This document shows positions 8,156-16,617 of a stretch of DNA of 34,777 nt, piece after piece. The stretch is from an uncultured Burkholderiales bacterium. GTDB taxonomy: Bacteria > Pseudomonadota > Gammaproteobacteria > Burkholderiales > Burkholderiaceae_C. The DNA is taken from assembly GCA_903844775.1 (NCBI GenBank), contig CAIMUZ010000169.1, positions 1 to 34,777 on the forward strand, in the 5' to 3' direction. Each line of letters opens with the position of its first letter. Within the stretch, counting starts at the first letter, position 1. Under the pieces are notes generated by a model. It worked only from the letters and a program-made list of their open reading frames with translations. It was not told the origin of the DNA and did no database searches. Made by a program: the position numbers and the translations under genes.

Positions 8156-9157
8156 ATGAGAAATCAACATCATTTAATAAAAGATCAATCTTTTCTAATC
8201 ACCGGGGGGGCTAGTCTTGTGGGCTCTCATATCGCTGATGAATTACTAGCACAAGGTGCAAAAGAGGTACGGCTGTTTGATAATTTTTCCCTAGGTACTA
8301 CATCGGCTATTGCTCACCTTCTTAATAATCCTCGGGCGCCGCTAATTCGAGGAGATGTACTTCGAATGAATGAACTCATAGACGCTGCAAAAGGTGTGGA
8401 TGGCGTTTTTGCGATGGCAGGCTTCCTAACGATTCCAATGGCCAAAGATCCTGTGCTAGGAGTTTCAGTCAACACAATGGGGATGGTCAATACATTAGAA
8501 GCTTGCCGAATCAATGGTGTGAGACGCATTGTTTTTTCATCTTCGGTGGCAACTTACGGTAACCCTATTGCAACACCTGTTGAGGAAGCTGCACCTTATC
8601 GTTATGAAGCTCTCCAACCGCCATCCTTGTTGTATGGTGCAAGTAAGCTCATGGGGGAAGCTTTATGCGCCCAGTATTCAAAAGCTTATGGACTTGAATT
8701 CAATGTACTTCGTTTTTCTTCAGTTTATGGGGAACGTCAGCATGCGAGAGCACTTAATGCTGTTTTTGTCGCTCAAGTCTGTGACAAAGTTAGAGCTGGT
8801 CTGGCGCCAGTCATTGGTGGTGATGGCAGTGAGGTTCACGACTATGTTTACGTCACTGATGTTGCACAAGCGTGTGCACTTGCCATGACCAGTTACTCGC
8901 ATGGACATATCCTGAATATTGCAACCGGGATTGATACAACCCATACTGCTGTTGCAGAAATTGCTTTAAAGATATGCGGGCGCACGGACCTTAAGCCTAA
9001 ATATCAAGCAGACACTAGAACGGTTAAGCCTGCTGCGGGTTCAGTACTGGGATTTAGTCGCGAAGCCGCTAAAAACAATATTGATTGGGAGCCAAAGGTA
9101 GACATTCAATCTGGAATTACAAGATTGATTGAATGGCAGAAAAAAGTTTCACATTAG
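8156..9157 (+). CDS. NAD-dependent epimerase/dehydratase family (extended SDR)
   Basis: A 333-residue extended short-chain dehydrogenase. The nucleotide-binding TGGASLVG is at 16-23, the catalytic Ser in FSSSVATYG (about 128-131), and the YxxxK pair in LLYGASK (Y160, K164). The C-terminal half contains LRFSSVYGERQH and the GDGSEVHDYVYVTDVA block typical of sugar-nucleotide epimerase-like enzymes. Here it lies among catabolic genes, 16 bases before an aldehyde dehydrogenase, so it more likely oxidises a hydroxyl group or isomerises a pathway intermediate than makes sugars. That reading comes from context. AGAGAAAG upstream of the ATG may serve as ribosome site. Confidence 0.88.
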   Translation: MRNQHHLIKDQSFLITGGASLVGSHIADELLAQGAKEVRLFDNFSLGTTSAIAHLLNNPRAPLIRGDVLRMNELIDAAKGVDGVFAMAGFLTIPMAKDPVLGVSVNTMGMVNTLEACRINGVRRIVFSSSVATYGNPIATPVEEAAPYRYEALQPPSLLYGASKLMGEALCAQYSKAYGLEFNVLRFSSVYGERQHARALNAVFVAQVCDKVRAGLAPVIGGDGSEVHDYVYVTDVAQACALAMTSYSHGHILNIATGIDTTHTAVAEIALKICGRTDLKPKYQADTRTVKPAAGSVLGFSREAAKNNIDWEPKVDIQSGITRLIEWQKKVSH

Positions 9158-9172
9158 AAATCAGAATTTAAA

Positions 9173-10651
9173 ATGACAAATCTGAATATCAAGGCTTTTC
9201 AAATCGGCGGTAAGTGGATTGGAGATGACGTTCGGCGTGAGGTTATCACTTCAATTGATCCTGCTGATGGTAGCGTAGCTGGTATTGTGAGTCGAGCCCT
9301 TCCTTCGGACGTTGACGAAGCAGTTGAAATTGCATCGCAGGCTTTCAAAAATAAACCTTGGAGGAAACTACGTCCAGATCAGCGAGCCACGACCTTGTAT
9401 ACGATAGGTTCACGATTATTGGCAGAACGTGAATCATTGGCTAAACTTCAAATGAACGACAGCGGAAAACCTTGGAAGGAATGCTTGAACATGGTCGACA
9501 TGGCAGCAGGCAACTTCCGATACTACGCGGCAGTTTGTGAGACTTGGCAAAATGAAGTGACATCCCCCCGCGGTGATTATTTTTCCATGGCAATGGCAGA
9601 GCCATTTGGTGTAGTTGCAGCTATTACGCCTTGGAATTCTCCGTTAATCAGCGAATCTCAAAAAATTGCACCAGCACTAGCCGTTGGAAATGCTGTTTTA
9701 CTGAAGCCCTCTGAAGAGACGCCTCAACTTGCAATTGAGTTGGGACGTATTTGTTCTGAATCCGGATTGCCTGAAGGATTGCTCACTGTTTTGCCAGGTT
9801 ACGGAGAGGATGTTGGTGCTGCTTTGGTCAATCATCCTGGCGTAAGAATGATTTCATTTACTGGAGGAACAGATACGGGACGTATCATTTCGTCATCTGC
9901 GGGTCGACGTTTGATACCCGTCGGCATGGAGCTTGGGGGTAAGTCCCCCCACATTGTTTTTGAAGATGCTGACTTAGATAAAGCTGTAGCTGGCGTGCTT
10001 TCCGGAATTTTTGGATCTGCAGGTCAAAGTTGTGTCGCTGGTTCTCGCTTGTTTGTACAAAAATCAATTTATCAGAAATTTATCAAAGAACTGGTAGAAA
10101 GAACAGCCAAAATTCGTGTTGGTCTGCCCAGTGATTTAACAACTCAGATGGGGCCCGTCATTTCAGAAGCACACCGCCAAAAAATTGCATCCTATGTTGA
10201 TATTGGTCGTGCCGAAGGTGGGCAGATATTAACAGGTGGTCGAATTCCAGATATTCCAGCATTAAAAAATGGATGGTTTTATATGCCAACCATCATTGAT
10301 GGCTTAAACAATTCAGCACGTATCTGTCAAGAAGAAATCTTTGGCCCCGTACTTGTGGCACTTCCATTTGAAAATGAGGAAGATGTAATTTTGCAAGGCA
10401 ACGATTCAGTCTTTGGCTTGGCCGCTGGCATATGGACTTCCGATTACTCTCGTGCATGGCGTATTGCTCGCGAACTCGAGGCTGGCTCTGTTTGGATCAA
10501 TACTTACAAGCAATCGCATATTGCTACACCTTTTGGCGGCTTTAAAGACAGTGGCATAGCAAGGGAAAAGGGGTTGCATGGACTTCGGCTTTACAGCCAA
10601 GTGAAAAGTATTTTTTGGGGCATGCATTCAAATCCAATACAACTTGGTTAA
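9173..10651 (+). CDS. NAD(P)-dependent aldehyde dehydrogenase
   Basis: A 492-residue enzyme of normal family length that oxidises an aldehyde to an acid. Visible residues are ITPWNSPL with the oxyanion Asn (N155), LLKPSEETP with the cofactor Lys (K178), FTGGTDTG at 229-236, the general base in MELGGKSP (E253) and the nucleophile in GQSCVAGSR (C287). The C-terminal EEIFGPVL and PFGGFKDSG blocks are present. The gene follows the extended SDR by 16 bases and precedes a classical SDR by about 60. Alcohol-to-aldehyde-to-acid oxidation by these neighbours is a reasonable inference. The specific aldehyde cannot be told. Confidence 0.94.
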   Translation: MTNLNIKAFQIGGKWIGDDVRREVITSIDPADGSVAGIVSRALPSDVDEAVEIASQAFKNKPWRKLRPDQRATTLYTIGSRLLAERESLAKLQMNDSGKPWKECLNMVDMAAGNFRYYAAVCETWQNEVTSPRGDYFSMAMAEPFGVVAAITPWNSPLISESQKIAPALAVGNAVLLKPSEETPQLAIELGRICSESGLPEGLLTVLPGYGEDVGAALVNHPGVRMISFTGGTDTGRIISSSAGRRLIPVGMELGGKSPHIVFEDADLDKAVAGVLSGIFGSAGQSCVAGSRLFVQKSIYQKFIKELVERTAKIRVGLPSDLTTQMGPVISEAHRQKIASYVDIGRAEGGQILTGGRIPDIPALKNGWFYMPTIIDGLNNSARICQEEIFGPVLVALPFENEEDVILQGNDSVFGLAAGIWTSDYSRAWRIARELEAGSVWINTYKQSHIATPFGGFKDSGIAREKGLHGLRLYSQVKSIFWGMHSNPIQLG

Positions 10652-10714
10652 GAACAATTTAAAACCTCAAAATTTTTAAATTCAATTTAATATTTAAACA
10701 AAACTGAAATAAAC

Positions 10715-11485
10715 ATGTCTAAAACACCTAATTTCTTTGTAGGGAAAACCATTTTTATTACGGGTGCAGGAGGGGGAATAGGACGTTCGGCAGCGCTTAT
10801 TTTTGCCCGTGAAGGTGCCAATATTGTTGTGACAGACATTGATGAATCAGCAGCAATTGCAACAGCTAATTTAGTTAAAGAAAAAGGAAAAGAAGCCCTT
10901 GCAATTACAGTAGATGTCGCATCTCGAGCAAGCATTGACAATGGCATGAAGCTTGCCACAAACAGATTTGGCCGCGTCAATTTTTTATTTAACTCAGCAG
11001 GTGCTGCAGTAGCGCGGAGTAAGTTTCTGGACATTACCGATCAACTCTTGGAAAAAACATTGGCCATCAATCTGTATGGGACCTACTATGCAATGCAGGC
11101 TGTTTTACCCCATATGTTAGAGCGAGGTGGTGGTGTGATTGTGAATGTCTCCTCTATGACTGCAAAAAGAGGTGGCCCTGGAACATCGGTTCACTATGCC
11201 GCAGCAAAAGGTGCTGTAGATTCAATGACCATGGGTGTTGCGCGTGAATTTGCTGATCGCAACATTCGTTGTCTTTCAATTTCGCCTGGACCTGTCAATA
11301 CTCAGTTTCAAGCCGCTTCTAATTCGCCACCTGAATTTATGCAACGCGCTATTGCTGACGTCCCTATGAAACGAGCTGCTGAAGCAGACGAAATCGCTGA
11401 ATTGGTTCTTTTCATGTGCTCTGATGCGTGCGAATATATGACTGCCAATACCGTTTATGTCAACGGGGGCGGGGGATTCAGATGA
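10715..11485 (+). CDS. SDR family oxidoreductase
   Basis: A 256-residue classical short-chain dehydrogenase/reductase. The cofactor motif TGAGGGIG is at about 16-23, NSAG (the NNAG position) at 91-94, catalytic Ser in NVSSMT and YAAAK with Tyr and Lys at about 160-164. An Asp after the second strand (VVTDID) suggests preference for NAD. It is the last gene of the rightward block and ends about 80 bases before the tRNA-like scar. The gap upstream, 10652-10714, is very AT-rich and holds no clear signal. Its role is probably oxidation of a hydroxyacyl intermediate. Confidence 0.92.
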   Translation: MSKTPNFFVGKTIFITGAGGGIGRSAALIFAREGANIVVTDIDESAAIATANLVKEKGKEALAITVDVASRASIDNGMKLATNRFGRVNFLFNSAGAAVARSKFLDITDQLLEKTLAINLYGTYYAMQAVLPHMLERGGGVIVNVSSMTAKRGGPGTSVHYAAAKGAVDSMTMGVAREFADRNIRCLSISPGPVNTQFQAASNSPPEFMQRAIADVPMKRAAEADEIAELVLFMCSDACEYMTANTVYVNGGGGFR

Positions 11486-11561
11486 AAGCTTCTTAAAGCC
11501 GAATTACACGCTTTCAACTTTAACAAGTAGAAGTTTTATTTGTTCAAGCTTCACATATTAC

Positions 11562-11596
11562 TGTGGTAGCAGGTTCAAGTCTTGGTGGGCCCACCA
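11562..11596 (+). other. tRNA 3'-end fragment (candidate att scar)
   Basis: GGTTCAAGTC at 11572-11581 matches the conserved T-arm consensus. Exactly 11 bases later comes ACCA at 11593-11596, the spacing found in real tRNAs. The T-stem pairs at four of five positions (11569-11573 with 11582-11585 and 11581, one G-T, one G-G mismatch). The acceptor 3' strand would be TGGGCCC. No matching 5' GGGCCCA, D-arm or anticodon arm is found in the preceding 80 bases, so this is not a whole tRNA. A tRNA 3' fragment followed by a terminator is what integration at a tRNA leaves at the far end of an island. 11582-11597 is also a perfect 16-base palindrome, so chance cannot be excluded. Confidence 0.5.
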
Positions 11597-11602
11597 AAAT
11601 GG

Positions 11603-11634
11603 AAAAGCCACTGATTTTGGTCAGTGGCTTTTTT
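11603..11634. terminator. Strong bidirectional hairpin terminator
   Basis: AAAAGCCACTGA at 11603-11614 pairs perfectly with TCAGTGGCTTTT at 11621-11632 around the loop TTTTGG, followed by two more Ts. Because the stem is flanked by As on the left and Ts on the right it can work in both directions, closing the rightward block and the long leftward operon. Hairpins of this form directly after CCA are typical of tRNA genes, which supports the tRNA reading of 11562-11596. Confidence 0.85.
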
Positions 11635-11654
11635 CATGAAAAATCTTAAAACGC

Positions 11655-11778
11655 GGCTGGATCGGATGGCATCCAAGCTCAGGCTGTTTAACGATGAGGG
11701 GCGATTCACGGTGAGTGTGCAAACGGCACCTTGCCTTGTGAGCTGATTCACTTGATCTTGAGACGGCGAAGCGGTCAT
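11655..11778 (-). pseudogene. Truncated enoyl-CoA hydratase (N-terminal stump)
   Basis: An ATG at 11778 overlaps the stop of the SDR gene by one base (TAATG) and opens a frame starting MTASPSQDQ, then GAVCTLTVNRPSSLNSLSLDAI. This is the standard N-terminal strand of crotonase-family hydratases (V-x-L-N-R-P-x-x-L-N-A-L). After about 39 codons the family likeness stops and the frame runs into the terminator hairpin, ending near 11575. The family length is about 260 residues, so at least 85% of the gene, with the oxyanion hole and catalytic Glu residues, is missing. It marks a deletion or recombination point at the 3' end of the leftward operon. Confidence 0.72.
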
Positions 11779-12569
11779 TATTTTTTCCCTGCAGCAGACG
11801 GGGGGCGCCCCAAGGTAAAGCCACTATCGACCACCATGAGCTGGCCGGTCATCAAACAAGTCTTATCGAGCAGCCAACACACCGAACTGGCAATGTGCTC
11901 TGGTGTGGCCACTTCGCCCAGCAAAGAACTGTCGGTAAACTGATGCTTGACGCGTTCATAGACCTCATCCCCTAAACCTTCCCGCATCCAGCGTCCCTGA
12001 ATCATGCCGGGCAACACAGCGTTGACACGCACCTTGGGCGCCATAGTTCTGGCCAAACCCACTGTCAGGGAATTGAGTGCAGCCTTTGACAGAACATAAG
12101 GAAAAGAGCTGCCCATACCCAATTGACCCGCCACAGAGGAGACGTTCACAATGGCCCCGCTGTCCCTCATGTGCGGCGCCACGGCGCGCGACATTTGAAA
12201 CGGCCCAATGGCGTTGATACCAAATATTTTTTGAAAGTCGGCGGCTTGAACATCGTCAAGTTGAGACATCGGCACAAACAAAGTAGCGCCTGCACTGTTC
12301 ACCAGGGCATCAATGCGCCCCCATTGGACCATGGCTTTGTCAGCCAAGTTTTTACACACTGCATCCTCGGACACATCGCCTTGAACTGCAACGGCTTGTG
12401 CGCCCAAGTTCAAACAATCTTGCACCACACTTTGCGCCAGATCGGCACTGCGGTTGTAGTTGATCAGCACGTTGTAACCCTTGGTGGCCAGCATGCGTGC
12501 CGTCGCGGCGCCCACACCACTGGCAGCACCCGTGATGATGGCCACAGGAGATAAATGAACTGCACTCAT
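11778..12569 (-). CDS. SDR family oxidoreductase (FabG-like)
   Basis: A 263-residue classical short-chain dehydrogenase with TGAASGVG at about 14-21, NSAG in LVNSAGATL, NVSSVAGQLG carrying the catalytic Ser, and YVLSK with the Tyr-Lys pair. NYNRS after the second strand suggests NADP(H) preference. The start overlaps the MaoC gene by four bases (ATGA), and its stop overlaps the start of the truncated hydratase. It is likely to act on the 3-hydroxyacyl-CoA made by one of the hydratases in this operon. Confidence 0.93.
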   Translation of the reverse strand: MSAVHLSPVAIITGAASGVGAATARMLATKGYNVLINYNRSADLAQSVVQDCLNLGAQAVAVQGDVSEDAVCKNLADKAMVQWGRIDALVNSAGATLFVPMSQLDDVQAADFQKIFGINAIGPFQMSRAVAPHMRDSGAIVNVSSVAGQLGMGSSFPYVLSKAALNSLTVGLARTMAPKVRVNAVLPGMIQGRWMREGLGDEVYERVKHQFTDSSLLGEVATPEHIASSVCWLLDKTCLMTGQLMVVDSGFTLGRPPSAAGKK

Positions 12570-13048
12570 GATTTTTTTTCTCCTTGAAAATATCGCCTCA
12601 CCACGGACTCAGCAACGCACGCGGGTCGATCTTGACCTTCAATTTCAATGACCACTTGAAACGTCAACTGAATGGCCCCCAGCATGTCCTCAAGTTTGGC
12701 CAAGACAAAACGGCCTCGCACCTTGCTACCCGAGCGCACTGGATGGGTAAATCTCACCTTGTTGAGACCATAGTTCAGGCCAACATCGGTGAATGGAAAG
12801 TTCAAATACTGTTCGTAAAAATTACCCAACAAAGACAGTGTGAGAAAGCCATGTGCAATGGTGCCACCATAAGGCGATGACTTGGTAGCCCGCTCGGTAT
12901 CAACATGGATCCACTGAAAATCATCGGTCGCTTGTGCAAACAAATCAATGCGTTTCTGGTCCATGAGGACCCAATCGGTCAGCAAAATTTCTTTACCTTC
13001 GTGAGCTCGCAGTTTGTCTAAGGTACTGAGGTCGGCTGAAAAGGGCAT
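12566..13048 (-). CDS. MaoC-like (R)-specific enoyl-CoA hydratase
   Basis: A 160-residue hot-dog-fold hydratase. The characteristic ATDDFQWIHVDTERA and GTIAHGFLTLSLL segments carry the Asp and His of the hydratase site. The ATG at 13048 was chosen because AGGAG lies 7 bases before it; an ATG at 13081 would add 11 residues and has no ribosome site. Length fits the short stand-alone MaoC proteins. It lies 37 bases after the CoA ligase and overlaps the SDR gene. Adding water to an unsaturated acyl-CoA is its expected job, parallel to the crotonase-type hydratases upstream. Confidence 0.9.
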   Translation of the reverse strand: MPFSADLSTLDKLRAHEGKEILLTDWVLMDQKRIDLFAQATDDFQWIHVDTERATKSSPYGGTIAHGFLTLSLLGNFYEQYLNFPFTDVGLNYGLNKVRFTHPVRSGSKVRGRFVLAKLEDMLGAIQLTFQVVIEIEGQDRPACVAESVVRRYFQGEKKS

Positions 13049-13085
13049 GATCAAACTCCTAAGGTGTGGCTTGGCTTCCATGTAT

Positions 13086-14693
13086 TTATGCGGGAAGTGA
13101 TTTCAGCAACTGATCACGCATGTCTCGCTTGACAAGCTTGCCATTGGCATTGCGGGGTAGCGGCGTGGTTGAGATGGTGAAACTCTCTGGCACTTTGTAA
13201 TCCGACAACCGGATGCGACAGAACTCACGCAATTCAATTTCAAAATCGCCCGGCGTTTTAAGCATGACAAAAGCATGAACGCGCTCTCCCAACACAGGGC
13301 ATGGCTTAGAGACCACCGCGCACTCTTGCACAGCAAAATGTGCATAGAGCGCATTTTCGACCTCGATGGTGTAGATTTTGTAGCCGCCTCGGTTGATCAT
13401 GTCTTTTTTTCGATCGACCACCTTGACGTACCCATTGGCATCAATAGAGCCGATGTCGCCCGAATGCCAAAAGCCTGCGGTGAAGTTTTCTTGGGTAGCC
13501 TCAGGATTTTCCCAGTAGCCTGGCACCACCTGCGGGCCTTTGATCCAAATTTCGCCCAACACATTGGCCGGCGCTTCACATCCGTTGTCGTCTATCACGC
13601 GCATTTCAACGCAGCCTAAGGGCATGCCCACGGTATCGTTGTGTGCAGTAGTTTGACCAGGTGGCATCAAGGTCGAAGGTGATGTGGTTTCGGTCGAACC
13701 ATAACAGTTCATGAGCATTAGGGTGGGAACAGTTTTCGCCAAACGTTCAATGGTGGCCACTGGCATAGGTGCACCACCAAAAGCACCAATGCGCCAACCG
13801 GATAAGTTGTAGCTGTCAAAGTCATTTTGCAAAAGGCACAGGTTGTACATGGCCGGCACCATCAGAGTGTGGGTCATGGCCTCCTTCTCCGCCAATTTAA
13901 GAAATTCGGCCGCCTTGAAGCTGGGCATGATGACCAACTTGCCCGCCGCCAGCGTAAAGGTGGTGATCATTGCGATCAAGCCCGTCACATGACTCAATGG
14001 CACAGCGGCAATGGAGTTGTCGTGCTTGCCCAGGCTCATGGCAATTTGATAATGCAGTGAGGAATGCACGATGCTCAAATGCGTCAGCATGGCGCCCTTG
14101 GGCCGGCCCGTGGTACCAGAGGTGTAGAGAATGACCGCTGTATCTTCCTGCGCCACCGCTGCCACGGGCGGGCATTCTCCGTCTTCTAGCAACTGCTCAT
14201 ACAGCTTAGAGCCCTGGCAAGGCGCCATGGACACACGGTGCTGCAAGTTCGGTGCGTCTTGCGCCGATGGCAACAAGCTAGCCAAGTCAGCTTCATGGAT
14301 CACCATCACTGCCGCGCAGTGCGACAACATATAGGCCAAGCCTGGCGCTTGTTCGCGAATGCTAATGGGCACGGCGATGGCACCCAAATGCGCCAACGCA
14401 AAGAGAGTGACGACAAATTCATTGCGGTTACCCAACAACATGGCCACTCGATCACCGACTTTGACGCCGCGCTTGGAAAGACCTGTCGCCAGGCGCGAAG
14501 ACTGCTGCTGCAACTGTGCATAGCTGAGTCGATCGGCACCACAAATCAAGGCATCGCCCTTGGCATTTTGTGCGACGGCATGTTCCAGGAGTTGATACAA
14601 ATTGCTTGGGCGATCTTGAAAACACGGAACAACACGATCCCCGTAATGCGATTCCAGGCGCATAACTGGCCAGAGATTTTCCCAATCGTTCAT
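13086..14693 (-). CDS. Acyl-CoA ligase (AMP-dependent synthetase)
   Basis: A 535-residue ANL-superfamily ligase. The P-loop YTSGTTGRPKG is at 190-200, NCYGSTETT near 334-342, WHSGDIGSIDANGYVKVVDRKKD with the adenosine-binding Asp, INRGGYKIYTIEVE hinge, and the C-terminal Lys in NANGKLVKRD. The pattern is that of long-chain/aromatic acid ligases. The start overlaps the phosphotransferase-like gene by four bases (ATGA). It is a second ligase type compared with the one at 4618-6306, so the two blocks probably activate different acids, or the same acid at different stages. Confidence 0.94.
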   Translation of the reverse strand: MNDWENLWPVMRLESHYGDRVVPCFQDRPSNLYQLLEHAVAQNAKGDALICGADRLSYAQLQQQSSRLATGLSKRGVKVGDRVAMLLGNRNEFVVTLFALAHLGAIAVPISIREQAPGLAYMLSHCAAVMVIHEADLASLLPSAQDAPNLQHRVSMAPCQGSKLYEQLLEDGECPPVAAVAQEDTAVILYTSGTTGRPKGAMLTHLSIVHSSLHYQIAMSLGKHDNSIAAVPLSHVTGLIAMITTFTLAAGKLVIMPSFKAAEFLKLAEKEAMTHTLMVPAMYNLCLLQNDFDSYNLSGWRIGAFGGAPMPVATIERLAKTVPTLMLMNCYGSTETTSPSTLMPPGQTTAHNDTVGMPLGCVEMRVIDDNGCEAPANVLGEIWIKGPQVVPGYWENPEATQENFTAGFWHSGDIGSIDANGYVKVVDRKKDMINRGGYKIYTIEVENALYAHFAVQECAVVSKPCPVLGERVHAFVMLKTPGDFEIELREFCRIRLSDYKVPESFTISTTPLPRNANGKLVKRDMRDQLLKSLPA

Positions 14694-15724
14694 GACAATT
14701 CCTTCATCACTGAAACCACAGAACGCCCTTCAACAAACTCCATGGCGCGAACCGCAAAGGCCGCACTCAGGCGGCCCACCTGCGCGGCATCGCTAGAAGT
14801 CGCGTTGCCACTGGCAGCGCGCGAAGCAATGCCCTCAAAGATAACAGCCATTCGAAATAATGCAAATGCAAAGTGAAAGGCAGTGACCCCATTGTCTCGG
14901 CCACTGCACTGGTAATAGTGCTGCAAGTACTCGGCTTCTGAAGGAATACCCAAAGCGTCAAGATCAAGCCCCCGGATACCACCATACTCTTGCGGCAAGG
15001 TACGCCATGTCATGCAATTGAATGCGACATCTGCCAAGGGATGACCCAAAGTAGACAGCTCCCAATCCAAAATTCCCACCACGCGTGGCTCGGTCGGGTG
15101 AAACATCAAATTGCCCAAACGAAAATCGCCGTGGCTGATGGTGGTCTCTGTTTCGTCAGGCATCTGCTCAGCCAACCAATGGATAAGTACTTCAATGTTG
15201 GCGTCTTGCCGTGTTTTGGACATCTCCCATTGGCGCGTCCAGCGTGCCAACTGGCGAGAAAAATAACTTCCTTGACGCCCGTAATCGCTCAAACCAATGG
15301 CGGCCCAATCCACTTGATGCAAAGCAGCCATTGCCTCGGCCATGCCCATGTAGATAGAACGTCGCTCTTCTGGCGTCATGCCTGGTAAAGCACATTCAGA
15401 AAACACGCGGCCAGGCAATCGCGCCATCATGTAAAAAGGTGTACCCACGATATCGTGCTCTGCATGAAACAAGACCATGCGCGGCACCGGCACATCGGTT
15501 TGGGACAATGCTTGCATCACACGGTATTCACGGTCTACAGCATGTGCAGACGGCAGTAGGGTCGCATTGGGCTGCTTGCGCAAAACCAGCTCCCGATTGT
15601 CAAAGCTGACAAAAAACGTGGGGTTGGATTGCCCTCCGCCTATGCGCTCCAACTGCATGGCGCCTTGCAGGTCAGGCAGCTTGTCTTTTAAAAAAAATTC
15701 AAGTCGTTGGGGATCAAATTCCAT
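14690..15724 (-). CDS. Aminoglycoside phosphotransferase-like protein (ACAD10/11 N-domain type)
   Basis: A 344-residue kinase-like protein. The Brenner motif HGDFRLGNL is at 198-206 (H198, D200, N205) and the metal-binding Asp in ILDWELSTLGHPLADVA is D220. IGGGQSNPTFFV near residue 28 is the nucleotide loop. Relatives are fused to or encoded near acyl-CoA dehydrogenases; human ACAD10/11 use such a domain to phosphorylate 4-hydroxyacyl-CoAs. The ATG at 15724 overlaps the hydratase stop by one base, and an open frame further upstream lacks family likeness. If the activity is the same, the substrate has a 4-hydroxy group. That is inference, and no dehydrogenase is adjacent; the only one is at 28466-29644. 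Confidence 0.88.
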   Translation of the reverse strand: MEFDPQRLEFFLKDKLPDLQGAMQLERIGGGQSNPTFFVSFDNRELVLRKQPNATLLPSAHAVDREYRVMQALSQTDVPVPRMVLFHAEHDIVGTPFYMMARLPGRVFSECALPGMTPEERRSIYMGMAEAMAALHQVDWAAIGLSDYGRQGSYFSRQLARWTRQWEMSKTRQDANIEVLIHWLAEQMPDETETTISHGDFRLGNLMFHPTEPRVVGILDWELSTLGHPLADVAFNCMTWRTLPQEYGGIRGLDLDALGIPSEAEYLQHYYQCSGRDNGVTAFHFAFALFRMAVIFEGIASRAASGNATSSDAAQVGRLSAAFAVRAMEFVEGRSVVSVMKELS

Positions 15725-16617
15725 CAGTCCCACCATGGGTAAAAGTTGGGCATGTCGGAGGCGAGCGTTTGATAGTTGGGGTTGCGTTTTTCCAGGAAGG
15801 CCTTCACGCCCTCCTTGCCATCTGACATGCTGGTGTAAAAAATGCCAAGTGACTCTACCTTGTGCGCTTGCATCGGATGGTCGGCGGCGGCATTGCGATA
15901 CATCATCTGCCGAATCAGAGCCACCGAAACCGGCGACCTGGCCGTGGTGAAACTGGCAGCAACTTTCGAAGCTTCGGCAAGCAATTGATCGGGTTCGCAC
16001 AAGCGACTTACCAAGCCCGCTTGCAATGCCACTTGCGCATCAAATATTTCACCGCTGAGTGTCCATTCGAGTGCCTTGGGCAGTCCCACCACGCGAGGTA
16101 AAAACCAACTGGCACAAGCATCTGGCACGATACCAATCTTGCCAAAGACAAACCCAAAACGCGATCGGGTCGATGCCAATCGAACATCGCACGGCAAGGT
16201 GAGCGTAGCGCCAACGCCAACTGCCACACCATTGATGGCCGCAATCAAAGGCTTTTTGCAATCAAACATGGCCAACACCACACGGCCACCGGTGTCACGG
16301 ACACCCTTCACAAAAATTGGATCGTCTATCCGTTCATTCATATCCTGCAAGGTGGGCTGGAGGCTTTCGTCCAACCCAAACACATTGGCTTGCCCCTCTC
16401 CTTCCAAATCCATGCCCGCACAAAATGCTTTGCCATCTCCTGTTATGACGACGGCCTTCACCGCATCGTCTTCACTGGCTTGTTGAAAGGTTTGGATTAA
16501 CTCCTCTGCCATGTTGACAGTGAAGGCATTCATGCGAGCGGCTCGGTTGAGCTTGACTGTCAAGATGCCTTCGACCAATTGGCACTCAATGTCGCGCCAT
16601 GTTGTGTGCCAACTCAT
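15724..16617 (-). CDS. Enoyl-CoA hydratase/isomerase family protein
   Basis: A 297-residue crotonase-family protein. The first oxyanion segment is GKAFCAGMDLEG, the second AAINGVAVGVGATL. The region that carries the first catalytic Glu in classical hydratases reads FVFGKIGIVPDACASWFLPR, the variant of a known subfamily, while the second position is kept in KALEWTLSGE. So hydratase, isomerase or hydrolase activity are all possible. The C-terminal tail with EKRNPNYQ is typical. It overlaps the AtuA-C-type gene by four bases and the phosphotransferase-like gene by one, so translation is coupled. Confidence 0.9.
   Translation of the reverse strand: MSWHTTWRDIECQLVEGILTVKLNRAARMNAFTVNMAEELIQTFQQASEDDAVKAVVITGDGKAFCAGMDLEGEGQANVFGLDESLQPTLQDMNERIDDPIFVKGVRDTGGRVVLAMFDCKKPLIAAINGVAVGVGATLTLPCDVRLASTRSRFGFVFGKIGIVPDACASWFLPRVVGLPKALEWTLSGEIFDAQVALQAGLVSRLCEPDQLLAEASKVAASFTTARSPVSVALIRQMMYRNAAADHPMQAHKVESLGIFYTSMSDGKEGVKAFLEKRNPNYQTLASDMPNFYPWWD

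Noticed and set aside
11520-11597. Complete tRNA gene
   Set aside because: Only the T-arm and acceptor 3' strand are present. No 5' acceptor strand able to pair with TGGGCCC, no D-arm and no anticodon stem could be found in the 80 bases before it.
14238-14876. 212-codon open frame on the plus strand
   Set aside because: Antisense to the acyl-CoA ligase and phosphotransferase-like genes; composition is that of a shadow frame.
14690-16000. Long form of the phosphotransferase-like protein starting at 16000
   Set aside because: The first 92 codons are a shadow of the hydratase gene; family likeness begins at the ATG at 15724.
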